This document shows positions 55,736 to 64,000 of a DNA stretch of 64,000 nt, in pieces; position 1 is the stretch's first letter; each line of letters opens with the position of its first letter. The position numbers were made by a program, and so were the translations under genes. The DNA is from Candidatus Saccharicenans sp. (GTDB lineage: Bacteria; Acidobacteriota; Aminicenantia; Aminicenantales; Saccharicenantaceae), in contig JASEIU010000002.1 of the NCBI GenBank assembly GCA_030017715.1, forward strand, positions 236,915 through 300,914, written 5' to 3'. The notes under the pieces were generated by a model that saw nothing but the letters and a program-made list of their open reading frames with translations, was not told where the DNA came from and did not search any database.

Positions 55736-56074
55736 ATGTCAAAGAAGGCTAAGTTCGTGGGTCTGTTGGTTTTTCTTCTGGTTCTGACCCTCAGTCCGTT
55801 GAGCGCCCAGGCCGTAGACCCGGCCCGAGCCGAGCTGTTCAAACTGTCGATCATTGTCGGCGCCGGTGTCATCACCCTGGCGGTTATAGCCGGAGCTTAC
55901 GGTCAGGCCAAAGCCATCTCTTCAGCCTGCGAGGGTATTTCCCGCAACCCGGCCGCCGGGCCCAGCATTCGCGGCATTCTGATTTTCGGTCTGGTCCTGA
56001 TTGAGACCCTGGTTATCTATGCTCTGCTGATTACCATCATCATCCTCATGGTCAAGTGGGGCGCTTATTCATAA
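55736..56074 (+). CDS. atpE: ATP synthase F0 subunit c with Na+-type ligand pattern
   Basis: c-ring protomer, 112 residues against ~80 in many bacteria. The extra N-terminal segment (about 1-27, LVFLLVLTLSPLSAQA) looks like a cleavable signal peptide. Two helices follow. The ion site contains Gln57, Glu90, Thr91 and Tyr95. Aligned with Ilyobacter tartaricus c, these match its Na+ ligands Gln32, Glu65, Ser66 and Tyr70 with the same 33-residue spacing, though Val63 and Thr67 are both Leu here. Na+ coupling is inferred. Confidence 0.9.
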   Translation: MSKKAKFVGLLVFLLVLTLSPLSAQAVDPARAELFKLSIIVGAGVITLAVIAGAYGQAKAISSACEGISRNPAAGPSIRGILIFGLVLIETLVIYALLITIIILMVKWGAYS

Positions 56075-56097
56075 GGACGGGCCTCAAGAAAGAGTAG

Positions 56098-57003
56098 ATG
56101 GCTCTTAACTTTCTGAAGATATTACTTAGTTCTTTCAAACGGTTTAATGACGATCGCTGCTGGACCGCTTCCATAGTAATTTCCTATTTTTCTTTGCTGT
56201 GCCTGGTTCCCCTGGTGGCCCTTTTCTATTACCTCGGGGTCAGGATTCTGGGCAGCTCCGAACTGGTGGTCCGCAGCCTCAACATTTTCACCGAAGAATT
56301 TTTCGCCAGGATGGACCCGGCCTTTTTTAAGCGTTTGCAGGCGCTGGGCGGCAACATCTCCAATCTGGGCTGGTTTGGTCTGGTGGGATCACTGGTGGCG
56401 GCCTCCTTTCTTTTTTCCAACCTGATTGCCGTCATCAACCAGATTTTCCGGGCCAGGTACCACAAGTCCTTCTTCTATAACCGATTGATAGAGTACGTGG
56501 TGATGATGATTGTCGGGATCATCCTGCTGTTATCGCTTTCGATAACGGCCCTCTGGACGGGGTTACAGAAGTTTCTCAGAGAAAGCGAAGTGGTGGCGGA
56601 ATTCTTGAATCCGGATCTCATTACTTTTATCAATAACTTTTTTTTCCAGTATCTTCTGCCCTACGGATTAACCCTGCTTTTCCTGTTTACTCTGTATAAG
56701 TTCATTCCGGAAACCAGAGTGCATACCCGCAGCGCCCTGCTGGCGGCGGCCATCGCCGCCTTTTTCTGGGAGGTTTTCAAGAGAGGCTTTGCCTTTTATG
56801 TCATTCACTTATCGGCTGTAGGCATCGTGCTGTCCAAAATCCTGGCCGGGACCCTGACCTCGGTAATTTTCTTTCTGCTCTGGATATCAGCCTCTCTGGT
56901 TATCATGCTCTGGGGCGCTGAGCTGGCAGCCGTGCTGAATGAGCATCTGGATTCGCTCCGGCCGATTGAGGCCAGAGAAGAGCCGCAGTCCGTTCAGTCT
57001 TGA
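56098..57003 (+). CDS. YihY/BrkB-family membrane protein
   Basis: 301 residues with about six helices, YihY/UPF0761 family (formerly mis-assigned as RNase BN). Typical elements are [26 protein letters not shown] at the N-terminus, [64 protein letters not shown] near the end. Function unclear. Starts 23 bp after atpE and converges on trxA with 10 bp overlap. Confidence 0.87.
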   Translation: MALNFLKILLSSFKRFNDDRCWTASIVISYFSLLCLVPLVALFYYLGVRILGSSELVVRSLNIFTEEFFARMDPAFFKRLQALGGNISNLGWFGLVGSLVAASFLFSNLIAVINQIFRARYHKSFFYNRLIEYVVMMIVGIILLLSLSITALWTGLQKFLRESEVVAEFLNPDLITFINNFFFQYLLPYGLTLLFLFTLYKFIPETRVHTRSALLAAAIAAFFWEVFKRGFAFYVIHLSAVGIVLSKILAGTLTSVIFFLLWISASLVIMLWGAELAAVLNEHLDSLRPIEAREEPQSVQS

Positions 57004-57329
57004 GCCAGATGCCGGGACAGAAAACTTTCCAATTGTTTCCTGGGCAGAGCTCCGACCACCGAGTCCACCGGCTGGCCTTTCTTGAAAAGAATTAGGGTGG
57101 GTATGCTCATAATCTGATAACGAGCGGAAACTCCGGGATTCTCGTCGACATTCAACTTGACCACCTTCAACCGGCCGGAATAAGTCTCGGCTATCTGGTC
57201 GATAACCGGAGCCACCATCAGGCAGGGGCCGCACCATGGTGCCCAGAAGTCAACCAGCACCGGCAGGCTGGAATTGATCACCTCCTGCTCGAAACTGGCA
57301 TCGGTGGCCTGAATCAGGTTGCTGCTCAT
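56994..57329 (-). CDS. trxA: Thioredoxin
   Basis: 111-residue cytoplasmic disulfide reductase with the active site [16 protein letters not shown], cis-Pro segment [12 protein letters not shown], no signal peptide. The 3' end overlaps the convergent YihY-type gene, and glgA overlaps its start by 4 nt, so trxA is co-transcribed downstream of glgA. No thioredoxin reductase nearby. Confidence 0.96.
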   Translation of the reverse strand: MSSNLIQATDASFEQEVINSSLPVLVDFWAPWCGPCLMVAPVIDQIAETYSGRLKVVKLNVDENPGVSARYQIMSIPTLILFKKGQPVDSVVGALPRKQLESFLSRHLAQD

Positions 57330-58795
57330 CGGTTGCCTCCACTGTTTAAGTTGATTGCTTTTCGATAGAGAAGTCTGTATTTCCTGATCAGATTGGACCA
57401 GGAATGGTCGGTCTGCAGGCAGTTGGCCCGGACTCTGGCCCAGAGTTCAGGGCTGGCATAGGTTTCCAGAGCCTGTCCGATTGCCCGGTTCATGGCCTCC
57501 GCGGAATACTCCTCGAACACGAATCCGTTGCCCGTTCCCTCGCCGGGAGAAAATTGCTGGACTGTTTCGCGCAGGCCGCCGGTGGCCCTGACCACCGGCA
57601 CGGTCCCGTAGCGCAGGCCGTGCATCAGGGTCAGGCCGCCCGGTTCTTCCAGCGAGGGCATCAGCAGCAGGTCAGCCCCCGCCAGCACCTGATGATAAAG
57701 GCCGGGGCTGAATTCGGGCCGGAAAGCCAGGCGACCCCGGTAAATTTTCTGAAGCTCGGCCAGCGCGCTTTCGTATTTTTCTTCTCCCTGGCCGGCCATC
57801 ACCAGCTGACAGCCAGAAGAAACCATGGCCCCGGCAGCCTCCAGCACCAGGTCGATGCCCTTCAGCCTGGTCAGGTAACCGACCACCGCCACCAGTGGCC
57901 CGGTCTCTTCTCCGGCCAGTTGAAGATCTTTCTGGAGTTGTTTTTTACAGACCGCCTTTCCGGACGGGTCCTCCTGACTGAAATTAGCCGGCAGGAAATG
58001 GTCGGTAGCCGGGTTCCATTCTTCGTCGTCGATGCCATTTCTCAGGCTGTAGAGCGGCTTGCTTTTCCTGGAAATGAAGGCACAGATGTCGGGCCGATTG
58101 GCCAGGACCTCGTCCCGGTAAGTCCGGCTGACCGTGTTGACGACGTCGGCGAACAGGATGCCGGCCTTGAGAAAACTGAATTTTCCCTTAAAGGCCAGTT
58201 GATGCGAATTCAGATAGTTCCAATCGAGGCCGGTCAGGCGCAGCGACTCGGCCGGAAACTCGCCCTGATAGGAAAAATTATGTATGGTCAGGACACAGGC
58301 CGTTTTCTTGAGCGACGGTTTTTTCTGGTAAATGGATTTCAGGAGCATCGGCACCAGGCTGGCCGGCCAGTTATGACAGTGGATGAGGTCGAACTTAAGA
58401 CGCTTTCCGGACAGGAATTCGCAGACCGCCCGGTTAAAAAAAATGAAGCGTTCGGCATTATCGGGGTAATCTCCCTGGGGTGAACCGTAAATATAATCCC
58501 GGTGGAAGTATTTTGGCTGGTCGATAAGGTAGATTAAACAGCGGCCCTGTTCTGCCCGGTAAATTGTGGCCGGGAGTTTTTTCTCTCCCACCGGGACCTG
58601 AAGTTCTTCCACTAAGATTTCTTTGCTGAGAGCGTCAATTTCAGACCGTCGGTAGTGGGGGAGGAAAATGCTGACCTGGAGACCGGAACGGGCCAGAAAC
58701 TTGGCCAGGCCGGCCACCGCCTCGGCCAGCTCGCCCGAGCGGGCCAGGGGCGCCAGCTCCGGCGTTACCATGGCGATTCTGAGCTTGTCTGCCAT
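57326..58795 (-). CDS. glgA: GT5 glycogen synthase-like protein with altered N-terminal motif
   Basis: 489 residues of the GT5 (GlgA) family, adding ADP-glucose to glucan chains. C-terminal half has [18 protein letters not shown] and [33 protein letters not shown] with the conserved Glu. The N-terminal donor motif, usually K-x-G-G-L, reads RSGEL (residues 19-23): Lys to Arg and Gly to Glu. The [11 protein letters not shown] segment is family-like. Donor preference may differ. No glgB or glgC in the window. Confidence 0.82.
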   Translation of the reverse strand: MADKLRIAMVTPELAPLARSGELAEAVAGLAKFLARSGLQVSIFLPHYRRSEIDALSKEILVEELQVPVGEKKLPATIYRAEQGRCLIYLIDQPKYFHRDYIYGSPQGDYPDNAERFIFFNRAVCEFLSGKRLKFDLIHCHNWPASLVPMLLKSIYQKKPSLKKTACVLTIHNFSYQGEFPAESLRLTGLDWNYLNSHQLAFKGKFSFLKAGILFADVVNTVSRTYRDEVLANRPDICAFISRKSKPLYSLRNGIDDEEWNPATDHFLPANFSQEDPSGKAVCKKQLQKDLQLAGEETGPLVAVVGYLTRLKGIDLVLEAAGAMVSSGCQLVMAGQGEEKYESALAELQKIYRGRLAFRPEFSPGLYHQVLAGADLLLMPSLEEPGGLTLMHGLRYGTVPVVRATGGLRETVQQFSPGEGTGNGFVFEEYSAEAMNRAIGQALETYASPELWARVRANCLQTDHSWSNLIRKYRLLYRKAINLNSGGNR

Positions 58796-58860
58796 AAGAA
58801 AAAATAATAGCTGGCCGGAGGAGAAAAATCAATCAGCTGGGCGGAACCGCCAGGCCCGAC

Positions 58861-58881
58861 CTGAGGCCGCCCTCAGGGCGG
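58861..58881. other. Hairpin downstream of nadK
   Basis: CCGCCC/GGGCGG (58867-58872 with 58876-58881) with a 3-nt loop; an alternative CTGAGG/CCTCAG stem overlaps it. It lies just past the nadK stop on the minus strand and may be its 3' end, without an adjacent U tract. Confidence 0.3.
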
Positions 58882-58889
58882 GACGGATT

Positions 58890-59747
58890 CTATTCGGCCC
58901 AGCCCAGCTTTTCTTTTACCAGCTGGTAATAACTTCTCCAGGGGGAGGTTACCAGCGACAGCGACAGCTTTGATTTTTTGATTGTTATGATTGCGTTTCT
59001 GGGGATGGTTTCGCCGCGCTGGCCGTCTATCGTCAGGTAAACCTTCTCTTCCGGCGTCAGCAACTTGATTTTTACCTCAACCGCAGAGGGGATCAGCAGA
59101 GGCCGGAAGGATAGGGTATGGGGACAGATGGGCGTAAGGATGATGGATTCAATCCCGGGATGAACTATGGGCCCCCCGGCCGATAGTGAATAGGCGGTGG
59201 ACCCGGTGGGACTGGAGAGGATCAGACCGTCTCCCTTGAGACGGGTAACCTCCTGGCCGTTGATGAAAATCAGCAGTTCGATCATCCTGGCCAGGGCGGA
59301 CTTGTTCAACACCGCATCGTTCAGACAGATATCCTGCCTGTCGCCGTATGAGATCTCCAGAAGGCTGCGCCGGCTAATGAAACCATTCCTATTCTGGATA
59401 AAAGCCTTGAGAACCGGCAGGGCCTCGGCCACCGGTATTTCGGTCAGAAAGCCGAGCCTGCCCAGGTTGATGCCGATGACCGGGATACCGGAACTGGCGG
59501 CCAGGGGGGCGATGCTGAGCAGAGTGCCGTCTCCGCCCAGGACGATCAGAGCCTGGCACCGTTCCGTGAGCTGGTGGCGCTCCACCCCGCTCTTCAATCC
59601 GATTTTCTCGGCGGCAATTTTTTCCGGAAGCGGTTCAATTTTATTAGCTTTCAGGAAGGCAATGATTTCTCTCAACACCCGGTCGACACCCGGGGCATGG
59701 GGTTTGATTACCAGGCCGATGGTTTTAATTTTCTGTCTGGTGGCCAT
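58890..59747 (-). CDS. nadK: NAD kinase
   Basis: Phosphorylates NAD to NADP. 285 residues. The GGDGTLL motif (LIVLGGDGTLLSIA), NLGRLGFLTEI, GDGLILSSPTGSTAYSLSAGGP and the HTLSFRPLLIP segment are all present. It overlaps tlyA by 23 bp. The order tlyA-nadK after dxs is common. Confidence 0.95.
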   Translation of the reverse strand: MATRQKIKTIGLVIKPHAPGVDRVLREIIAFLKANKIEPLPEKIAAEKIGLKSGVERHQLTERCQALIVLGGDGTLLSIAPLAASSGIPVIGINLGRLGFLTEIPVAEALPVLKAFIQNRNGFISRRSLLEISYGDRQDICLNDAVLNKSALARMIELLIFINGQEVTRLKGDGLILSSPTGSTAYSLSAGGPIVHPGIESIILTPICPHTLSFRPLLIPSAVEVKIKLLTPEEKVYLTIDGQRGETIPRNAIITIKKSKLSLSLVTSPWRSYYQLVKEKLGWAE

Positions 59748-60525
59748 GGGGCAGAATCTCCTTGATTTTCTTGCATAATTTCTCCGGGCTTAAACCGCCG
59801 GACCCGACTCTCAGCCAGGCCAGGAACTCGCGGTTCCCCTTCTGTCCCAGGGTGTCGCAGGCCAGCAGGTCCTGGACCGCGAAGCCCATCTCCCCGGCTG
59901 AGGTCAGGATTTTCTCCAGGACCTCCAGGTGGACCCGGCTGTCCCTGATTATACCTTTTTTGCCGACCTGATTTCGACCGGCTTCAAACTGCGGTTTAAT
60001 AAGAACCAGAACGTCGCCCGAAGCCATTATTTTCCGCACGGCTGGCAGTATTTTAAGGACAGAGATAAAGGAGACGTCGATGACGGTCAGTCCGGGTGTC
60101 TCCGGCAGGTCTTCCGGCTGAAGATAGCGGGCATTTTTTTCCAGGGTGATGACCCTCGGATTCTGGCGGAGCTTCCAGTCCAGTTGATTAATGTTTACAT
60201 CCAGAGCATAGACCTTTCTGGCTCCGGCCTGCAGCAGGCAGTCGGTGAAGCCACCGGTTGAACAACCGATATCCAGGGCCACCAGTCCTGTGACCGGTAT
60301 CTTGAAGCAGCGCAATCCCTGTTCCAGTTTGGCCCCGGCCCGGCTGACATAGGGAAAGGATTCCTGAACCGAAATCTGAGCCTCGGAGGAGACCAGCTGT
60401 CCTGGTTTGAGAGCAGGCTTATGGTCGACCAGGACCCGGCCGGCCAGCACAAGAGCCTGAGCTTTTTCGCGGCTGGGGGCCAGACCTTTTCGAGTCAGGA
60501 GCAAGTCCAGACGAATTTTTTCCAT
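59725..60525 (-). CDS. tlyA: TlyA-family rRNA 2'-O-methyltransferase
   Basis: 266 residues: an S4 RNA-binding domain (about 3-60; RLDLLLTRKGLAPSREKAQALV) then an FtsJ-like methyltransferase (SAM motif VALDIGCSTGGFTDCLLQAG near residue 82-100, plus LIKPQFEAGR with catalytic Lys). Methylates 23S and 16S rRNA in mycobacteria; also annotated as hemolysin A in older records. Located 10 bp after dxs. Confidence 0.92.
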   Translation of the reverse strand: MEKIRLDLLLTRKGLAPSREKAQALVLAGRVLVDHKPALKPGQLVSSEAQISVQESFPYVSRAGAKLEQGLRCFKIPVTGLVALDIGCSTGGFTDCLLQAGARKVYALDVNINQLDWKLRQNPRVITLEKNARYLQPEDLPETPGLTVIDVSFISVLKILPAVRKIMASGDVLVLIKPQFEAGRNQVGKKGIIRDSRVHLEVLEKILTSAGEMGFAVQDLLACDTLGQKGNREFLAWLRVGSGGLSPEKLCKKIKEILPHGHQTEN

Positions 60526-60535
60526 CCCGCTTCGG

Positions 60536-62425
60536 CTAAATCAGTTTTTGCTTCCGGTAAAATTTCCTGATGGCCACAGTCAGACTGTCGGCATCCAGGC
60601 CGAGTACCCGACGGATTTCTTCCGGCTTGCCATGGGGGTAAACATCAGACGGCAGGCCGAAAGATTTGAAGGCCGGGCCGTAAATCTCATGACGGTCGAG
60701 CATTTCTCGCAGAGCGCTGCCAAAGCCACCTTCCACCACGCCTTCTTCCAGGCTGATGATGACCCTGGCTTTTCTGGCCAGTTCGGGCAGGAGAATCTCG
60801 TCCAGCGGCCGGGCAAATCGGGCATTAACCACCGCCAGGGATATTCCTTCCTGTTCCAGCCGGCGGGCCACTTCCAGTCCGGGCGCCACCATGTTGCCGT
60901 AGGCTACCAGCAGGTCGTTCCCGGGTTTCATGACCTCGGCCTGACCGGCGGGAATGAACCGGAATTCTTTGTCCAGTGGAATGCCCAGGCCGGCCCCCTT
61001 CGGGAAACGGATGGCCACCGGGTGTCCGTACTGGAAAGCAGAATAAACCATGTGGCGCAATTCATTCTCATCCCGGGGAGCCATCAGAATCATGTTCGGC
61101 AAATGTCTCAGGTAGACAATGTCATTGGTTCCCTGATGGGTGGGGCCATCTTCCCCCACTATTCCGGCCCGGTCCAGGGCAAAGACGACCGGCAGGTCCA
61201 TCAGGCAGACTTCGTGGAAAATCTGGTCATAAGCCCGCTGCAGAAAGGTGGAATAAATCGCTACCAGGGGCTTCAGTCCTGAAATAGCCAGTCCGGCGGC
61301 AAAATTGACGGCGTGCTGTTCGGCAATGCCCACATCGAAGAAGCGGTCCGGATTCTCGTCGGCAAACTTGTTAAGACCGGTGCCGTCGGTCATGGCTGCG
61401 GTGATGGCAATGATCCGCGGCTCGGTGCGGCCGAGTTCGGCCACCGCTTCCCCGAAGACCCGGGAGTAGCTGGGCAGGTTTTCCCGGTTTACGGGTTCGC
61501 CGGTGGTGATGACAAAGGGCGATGCGCTGTGGAACTTTTCCGGATTGAGCTGGGCCGGCCGATAGCCCTTGCCTTTCTGGGTTACGCAGTGGATAAGAAT
61601 CGGGCCGGGGTAGGCGCGGGCGTTCTCCAGAGCCTCGATCAGGCTGTGCAGGCTGTGGCCGTGAATGGGGCCGATATATCTGATCCCCAGTTCTTCAAAG
61701 AAGACGCCGGGGAAAAATGTTTTCTTAATCATGTCTTCCAGCGCCCGGGCGGCGCGGATCAAGGGCCAGCCGAGTTTCGGGATGGACCTTAAAACCGATT
61801 TGGTCTGTTCTTTTATTTTGAGGTACGGCTGACCGGAAACCAGATAAGAAAGATACCTGGACAGGGCCCCGACGTTGGGGGAGATGCTCATTTCATTATA
61901 ATTTAGAACGATGATCAACCTTTCCCGCAGGTGGCCGATCTGGTTGAGGGCTTCGTAGGCCACTCCGCCGGTCAGGCTGCCGTCACCCACCACCGCAATG
62001 ACGTTATGATTTTCACCCTTCCGGTCGCGGGCCACGGCCAGGCCCAGGGCCGCCGACAGGGCGGTTGAAGCATGACCGGTATTATAAGTATCATGCGGAC
62101 TTTCTTCGAGACAGGGGTAGCCGAGCAACCCCCCGAACTGACGAAGACGGGTAAATTCTTTCTGGCGGCCGGTCAATAGTTTGTGAGTGTAGCACTGGTG
62201 CCCGACGTCCCAGACAATCTTATCCCGGGGTGAGTCGAAAACATAATGCAGAGCCAGGGTTAACTCCACCACTCCCAGGTTGGAAGCCAGGTGCCCGCCG
62301 GTGCGAGAAACGGTCTCGATGATCCTGGCCCTGAGTTCGGCGGCCAGCTCAACCAGTTCTTCCACCGTCAGTTTCTTCAAGTCTTCAGGGCCTTTGATTC
62401 CGGGCAGTATCTTTTCCGGGCTCAT
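60536..62425 (-). CDS. dxs: 1-Deoxy-D-xylulose-5-phosphate synthase
   Basis: First enzyme of the non-mevalonate isoprenoid pathway (pyruvate plus glyceraldehyde 3-phosphate). 629 residues. TPP-binding segments VGDGSLTGGVAYEALNQIG and LIIVLNYNEMSISPNVGAL, HASTALSAALGLA, and GEDGPTHQGTNDIVYLR in the pyrimidine domain. It overlaps the prenyl synthase gene by 4 nt and precedes tlyA, the normal dxs neighbourhood. Confidence 0.97.
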   Translation of the reverse strand: MSPEKILPGIKGPEDLKKLTVEELVELAAELRARIIETVSRTGGHLASNLGVVELTLALHYVFDSPRDKIVWDVGHQCYTHKLLTGRQKEFTRLRQFGGLLGYPCLEESPHDTYNTGHASTALSAALGLAVARDRKGENHNVIAVVGDGSLTGGVAYEALNQIGHLRERLIIVLNYNEMSISPNVGALSRYLSYLVSGQPYLKIKEQTKSVLRSIPKLGWPLIRAARALEDMIKKTFFPGVFFEELGIRYIGPIHGHSLHSLIEALENARAYPGPILIHCVTQKGKGYRPAQLNPEKFHSASPFVITTGEPVNRENLPSYSRVFGEAVAELGRTEPRIIAITAAMTDGTGLNKFADENPDRFFDVGIAEQHAVNFAAGLAISGLKPLVAIYSTFLQRAYDQIFHEVCLMDLPVVFALDRAGIVGEDGPTHQGTNDIVYLRHLPNMILMAPRDENELRHMVYSAFQYGHPVAIRFPKGAGLGIPLDKEFRFIPAGQAEVMKPGNDLLVAYGNMVAPGLEVARRLEQEGISLAVVNARFARPLDEILLPELARKARVIISLEEGVVEGGFGSALREMLDRHEIYGPAFKSFGLPSDVYPHGKPEEIRRVLGLDADSLTVAIRKFYRKQKLI

Positions 62426-63294
62426 GATTTCTCCTCAAACCGGGCTGGCTGGAGTTGGGTGATGAAAAAAGTCAGAAGGTCTGAATCCAGGTCGGCTCCG
62501 GCCAGGGACCGGGCGGCTTGCCCCAGCCAGGTTTCAAGAAGTTCCAGCGCCGCCGGCAATCCCAGAATCCGGGCCAGGTTGGGGCGGAAAGCTTTTCCGG
62601 AAGAGCGGTCCTGGGCCAGGTCCTGGAGGTCATCGCGGAGCTGGAAAGCCAGCCCCAGGTACAAACCGTAGCTGTCCAGACTCTGGAGCGCGGCCTCCGG
62701 GGCGCCGGCCAGCCTGGCCCCGCTCGTGGCCGACACTCTGATTAAACCGGCCGTCTTTCTGGACGCCATCTCCTTGTAAGCAACGGGGTCATGATTGTCA
62801 GGACCAAAATTAATGTCCAGCCACTGCCCGGCGACCATCCCCCGCGGACCGGCGGCCGCAGCTATTTCAGCCGCAACTCTGGTTTTGACCAGGTGGTCAT
62901 TTTTCGGAGCCGGAGCCGCGGCCAGTATCTCAAAGGCCAGGGTCAGCAGGCCGTCTCCAGCCAGGAGTGCCAGAGCCTGTCCGAACTTTTTGTGACAGGA
63001 AGGTTGACCCCGCCGGAAATCGTCGTCATCCATCAGTGGCAGGTCGTCATGGATCAGGGAGTAATTATGAATGAATTCCACGGCGCAGGCATAGGGCAGA
63101 AGCAACTCCTCGTCGGCTCCGAACTGTTCTCCGCCGGCCAGGAGCAGCAGCGGTCGAAACCGTTTTCCGCCGCCCAGAACAGCGTAGCGCATGGCTTCAA
63201 ACAGTGGCGAATCTTCGCCCGAAAGATAGTTGTCCAGGGCTTTTTCCAGTCGGGCTCGCTTCCGGTCCAGATACAGCGCTGCGTCCATGGCCAA
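62422..63294 (-). CDS. ispA: Polyprenyl synthetase (farnesyl/geranylgeranyl diphosphate synthase)
   Basis: 290 residues, trans-prenyl-chain synthase. First Asp-rich motif in LIHDDLPLMDDDDFRRGQPS, second in FQLRDDLQDLA. The GGGKRFRPLLL start is typical. The two residues before the first Asp-rich motif do not fix chain length; FPP/GGPP is likely. TTG 63294 has AAGG 5 nt upstream, ATG 63288 is the alternative start. Order xseA-xseB-ispA-dxs is canonical. Confidence 0.93.
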   Translation of the reverse strand: MAMDAALYLDRKRARLEKALDNYLSGEDSPLFEAMRYAVLGGGKRFRPLLLLAGGEQFGADEELLLPYACAVEFIHNYSLIHDDLPLMDDDDFRRGQPSCHKKFGQALALLAGDGLLTLAFEILAAAPAPKNDHLVKTRVAAEIAAAAGPRGMVAGQWLDINFGPDNHDPVAYKEMASRKTAGLIRVSATSGARLAGAPEAALQSLDSYGLYLGLAFQLRDDLQDLAQDRSSGKAFRPNLARILGLPAALELLETWLGQAARSLAGADLDSDLLTFFITQLQPARFEEKS

Positions 63295-63318
63295 TTTAAC
63301 CTTCAGGCCGAGTCCTGG

Positions 63319-63615
63319 TCAGCTTTCCTCTTCGTCTTCTTCCTCTTCCTGAGTGCCTTCCGGGGCGGAAGAATTCAGGTCCTCCGGGTTGAAATCGCGG
63401 GCCTGCAGTTCGCCCCTTTCGTCCTTGAGCAGGATTTCGATTTTCTTTTCAGCCTTATCCAGCTCGGCTCTTAAAAACCTGGTTAACTTGACGCCCTTTT
63501 CAAACAGGGCCAGAGATTCATTCAAAGCCAGGTTGCCTTTTTCCAGTTTGCCGACGATCTGCTCCAGTTCGGCCAGAGCTTTTTCAAAATTCATCTCTTT
63601 TTCTTTGATCGTCAT
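63319..63615 (-). CDS. xseB: Exodeoxyribonuclease VII small subunit
   Basis: 98 residues. The XseB helical core is clear (FEKALAELEQIVGKLEKGNLALNESLALFEKGVKL) and is followed by a longer acidic tail (EEEEDEEES). ExoVII degrades single-stranded DNA to oligonucleotides. The ATG overlaps the xseA stop by 4 nt. An internal Met at 63594 is a possible shorter start. Confidence 0.94.
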   Translation of the reverse strand: MTIKEKEMNFEKALAELEQIVGKLEKGNLALNESLALFEKGVKLTRFLRAELDKAEKKIEILLKDERGELQARDFNPEDLNSSAPEGTQEEEEDEEES

Positions 63616-64000
63616 TGGTTCTCCTTGATGAACTTTGATTCGATTTTAACCCGGGGGTCAACCCGGTTGACCCGGCAGTTGAGCTCTCCCCGGTAGAAGG
63701 AAACGATGACCTCTTCGCCGGGTTCCACCTCGCTCGCTTTTTGCACCGGCAGCAGGCCGCCGGCCTTCCAGCAGATCGCATAGCCCTTCTTGATCACGTT
63801 AAGGGGAGAAAGGTTATTGAGCGAGGAGGACAGCCGCTCCCAGTTTGCCTTCAGGTCGTTCAGCCTGATCTGCAACAGATGGCACAGCGTCTGCTTTAAC
63901 TGCTGACTGCGGTTTTTATAATCGGACAGGACCTGTTTCCTGGTCTGGATGGCCTTCCAGGCCCGGTTGTCGAGTTCGTCCACCCTCTGGCTCAGACTCA
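63612..64000 (-). CDS. xseA: Exodeoxyribonuclease VII large subunit, 5'-truncated at window edge
   Basis: The frame is open to the right edge; only the last ~129 residues are seen. Helical C-terminal segment (LNNLSPLNVIKKGYAICWK) followed by a VEPGEEVIVSFYRGELNCRV strand region typical of XseA. The catalytic OB-fold and nuclease core lie beyond the window. It overlaps xseB by 4 nt. Confidence 0.9.
   Translation of the reverse strand, partial: SLSQRVDELDNRAWKAIQTRKQVLSDYKNRSQQLKQTLCHLLQIRLNDLKANWERLSSSLNNLSPLNVIKKGYAICWKAGGLLPVQKASEVEPGEEVIVSFYRGELNCRVNRVDPRVKIESKFIKENQ

Noticed and set aside
57404..58483. 359-codon plus-strand frame opposite the glycogen synthase
   Set aside because: Antisense shadow; His/Gln/Gly-rich composition typical of a complement frame.

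Overview
The window is a gene-dense stretch (GC-rich by eye, no gap over 300 bases) of a bacterial chromosome. No rRNA, tRNA, CRISPR array, insertion sequence or phage gene was seen. The host is a diderm: it carries LptD, an Mla-type lipid transport operon, several outer-membrane beta-barrels, two porins and an outer-membrane polysaccharide export protein. It uses the non-mevalonate isoprenoid route (ispF, dxs). Gene order and protein style recall Acidobacteriota-like lineages such as Candidatus Aminicenantes, but that is an impression from memory, not a result.

Bases 1-13400 (rightward) hold housekeeping genes: prs (5' cut), rplY, pth, rpsF-rpsR-rplI, dnaB, the mlaEFD lipid-transport genes (MlaD has a C-terminal barrel-like domain), radA, a PIN/TRAM membrane protein, ispF and a large NAD-type glutamate dehydrogenase behind a strong promoter. 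Bases 13480-18588 (leftward) are an unusual operon: an Rrf2-family regulator with three Fe-S-type cysteines, a phosphate-porin-like barrel, then pstS, pstC, pstA and pstB homologues. Its binding protein has a diverged ligand loop and an EF-hand-like calcium loop. Bases 18752-26795 (rightward) hold a DUF1573 protein, a YggU-type protein, a CNT nucleoside transporter, a tandem universal stress protein, dprA, topA and xerC. comEA, rdgB and an MgtC-like gene follow on the other strand, then eno, an SH3-plus-barrel protein, and an NSS sodium symporter with a tiny 32-residue partner.

Bases 33175-39277 (leftward) are a conventional Pho operon: porin, pstS, pstC, pstA, pstB, phoU and a PhoB-type regulator. 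A direct repeat resembling a Pho box lies in front. The window therefore has two complete Pst-type systems under apparently different control. purF, an extended SDR and lptD follow.

Bases 44435-53733 (rightward) are an exopolysaccharide export locus: outer-membrane barrel, SLBB export protein, Wzz/tyrosine-kinase fusion, PHP phosphatase, a small anchored Ig-like protein, a Wzy/WaaL-like membrane enzyme, an unknown TM protein and a secreted GH5 glycosidase. No glycosyltransferase is present. Next come AtpZ/AtpI-like proteins with F-ATPase subunits a and c (subunit c shows Na+-type ligands), a YihY protein, thioredoxin and a glycogen synthase. The last block (leftward) is nadK, tlyA, dxs, a polyprenyl synthase, xseB and xseA (cut at the right edge).
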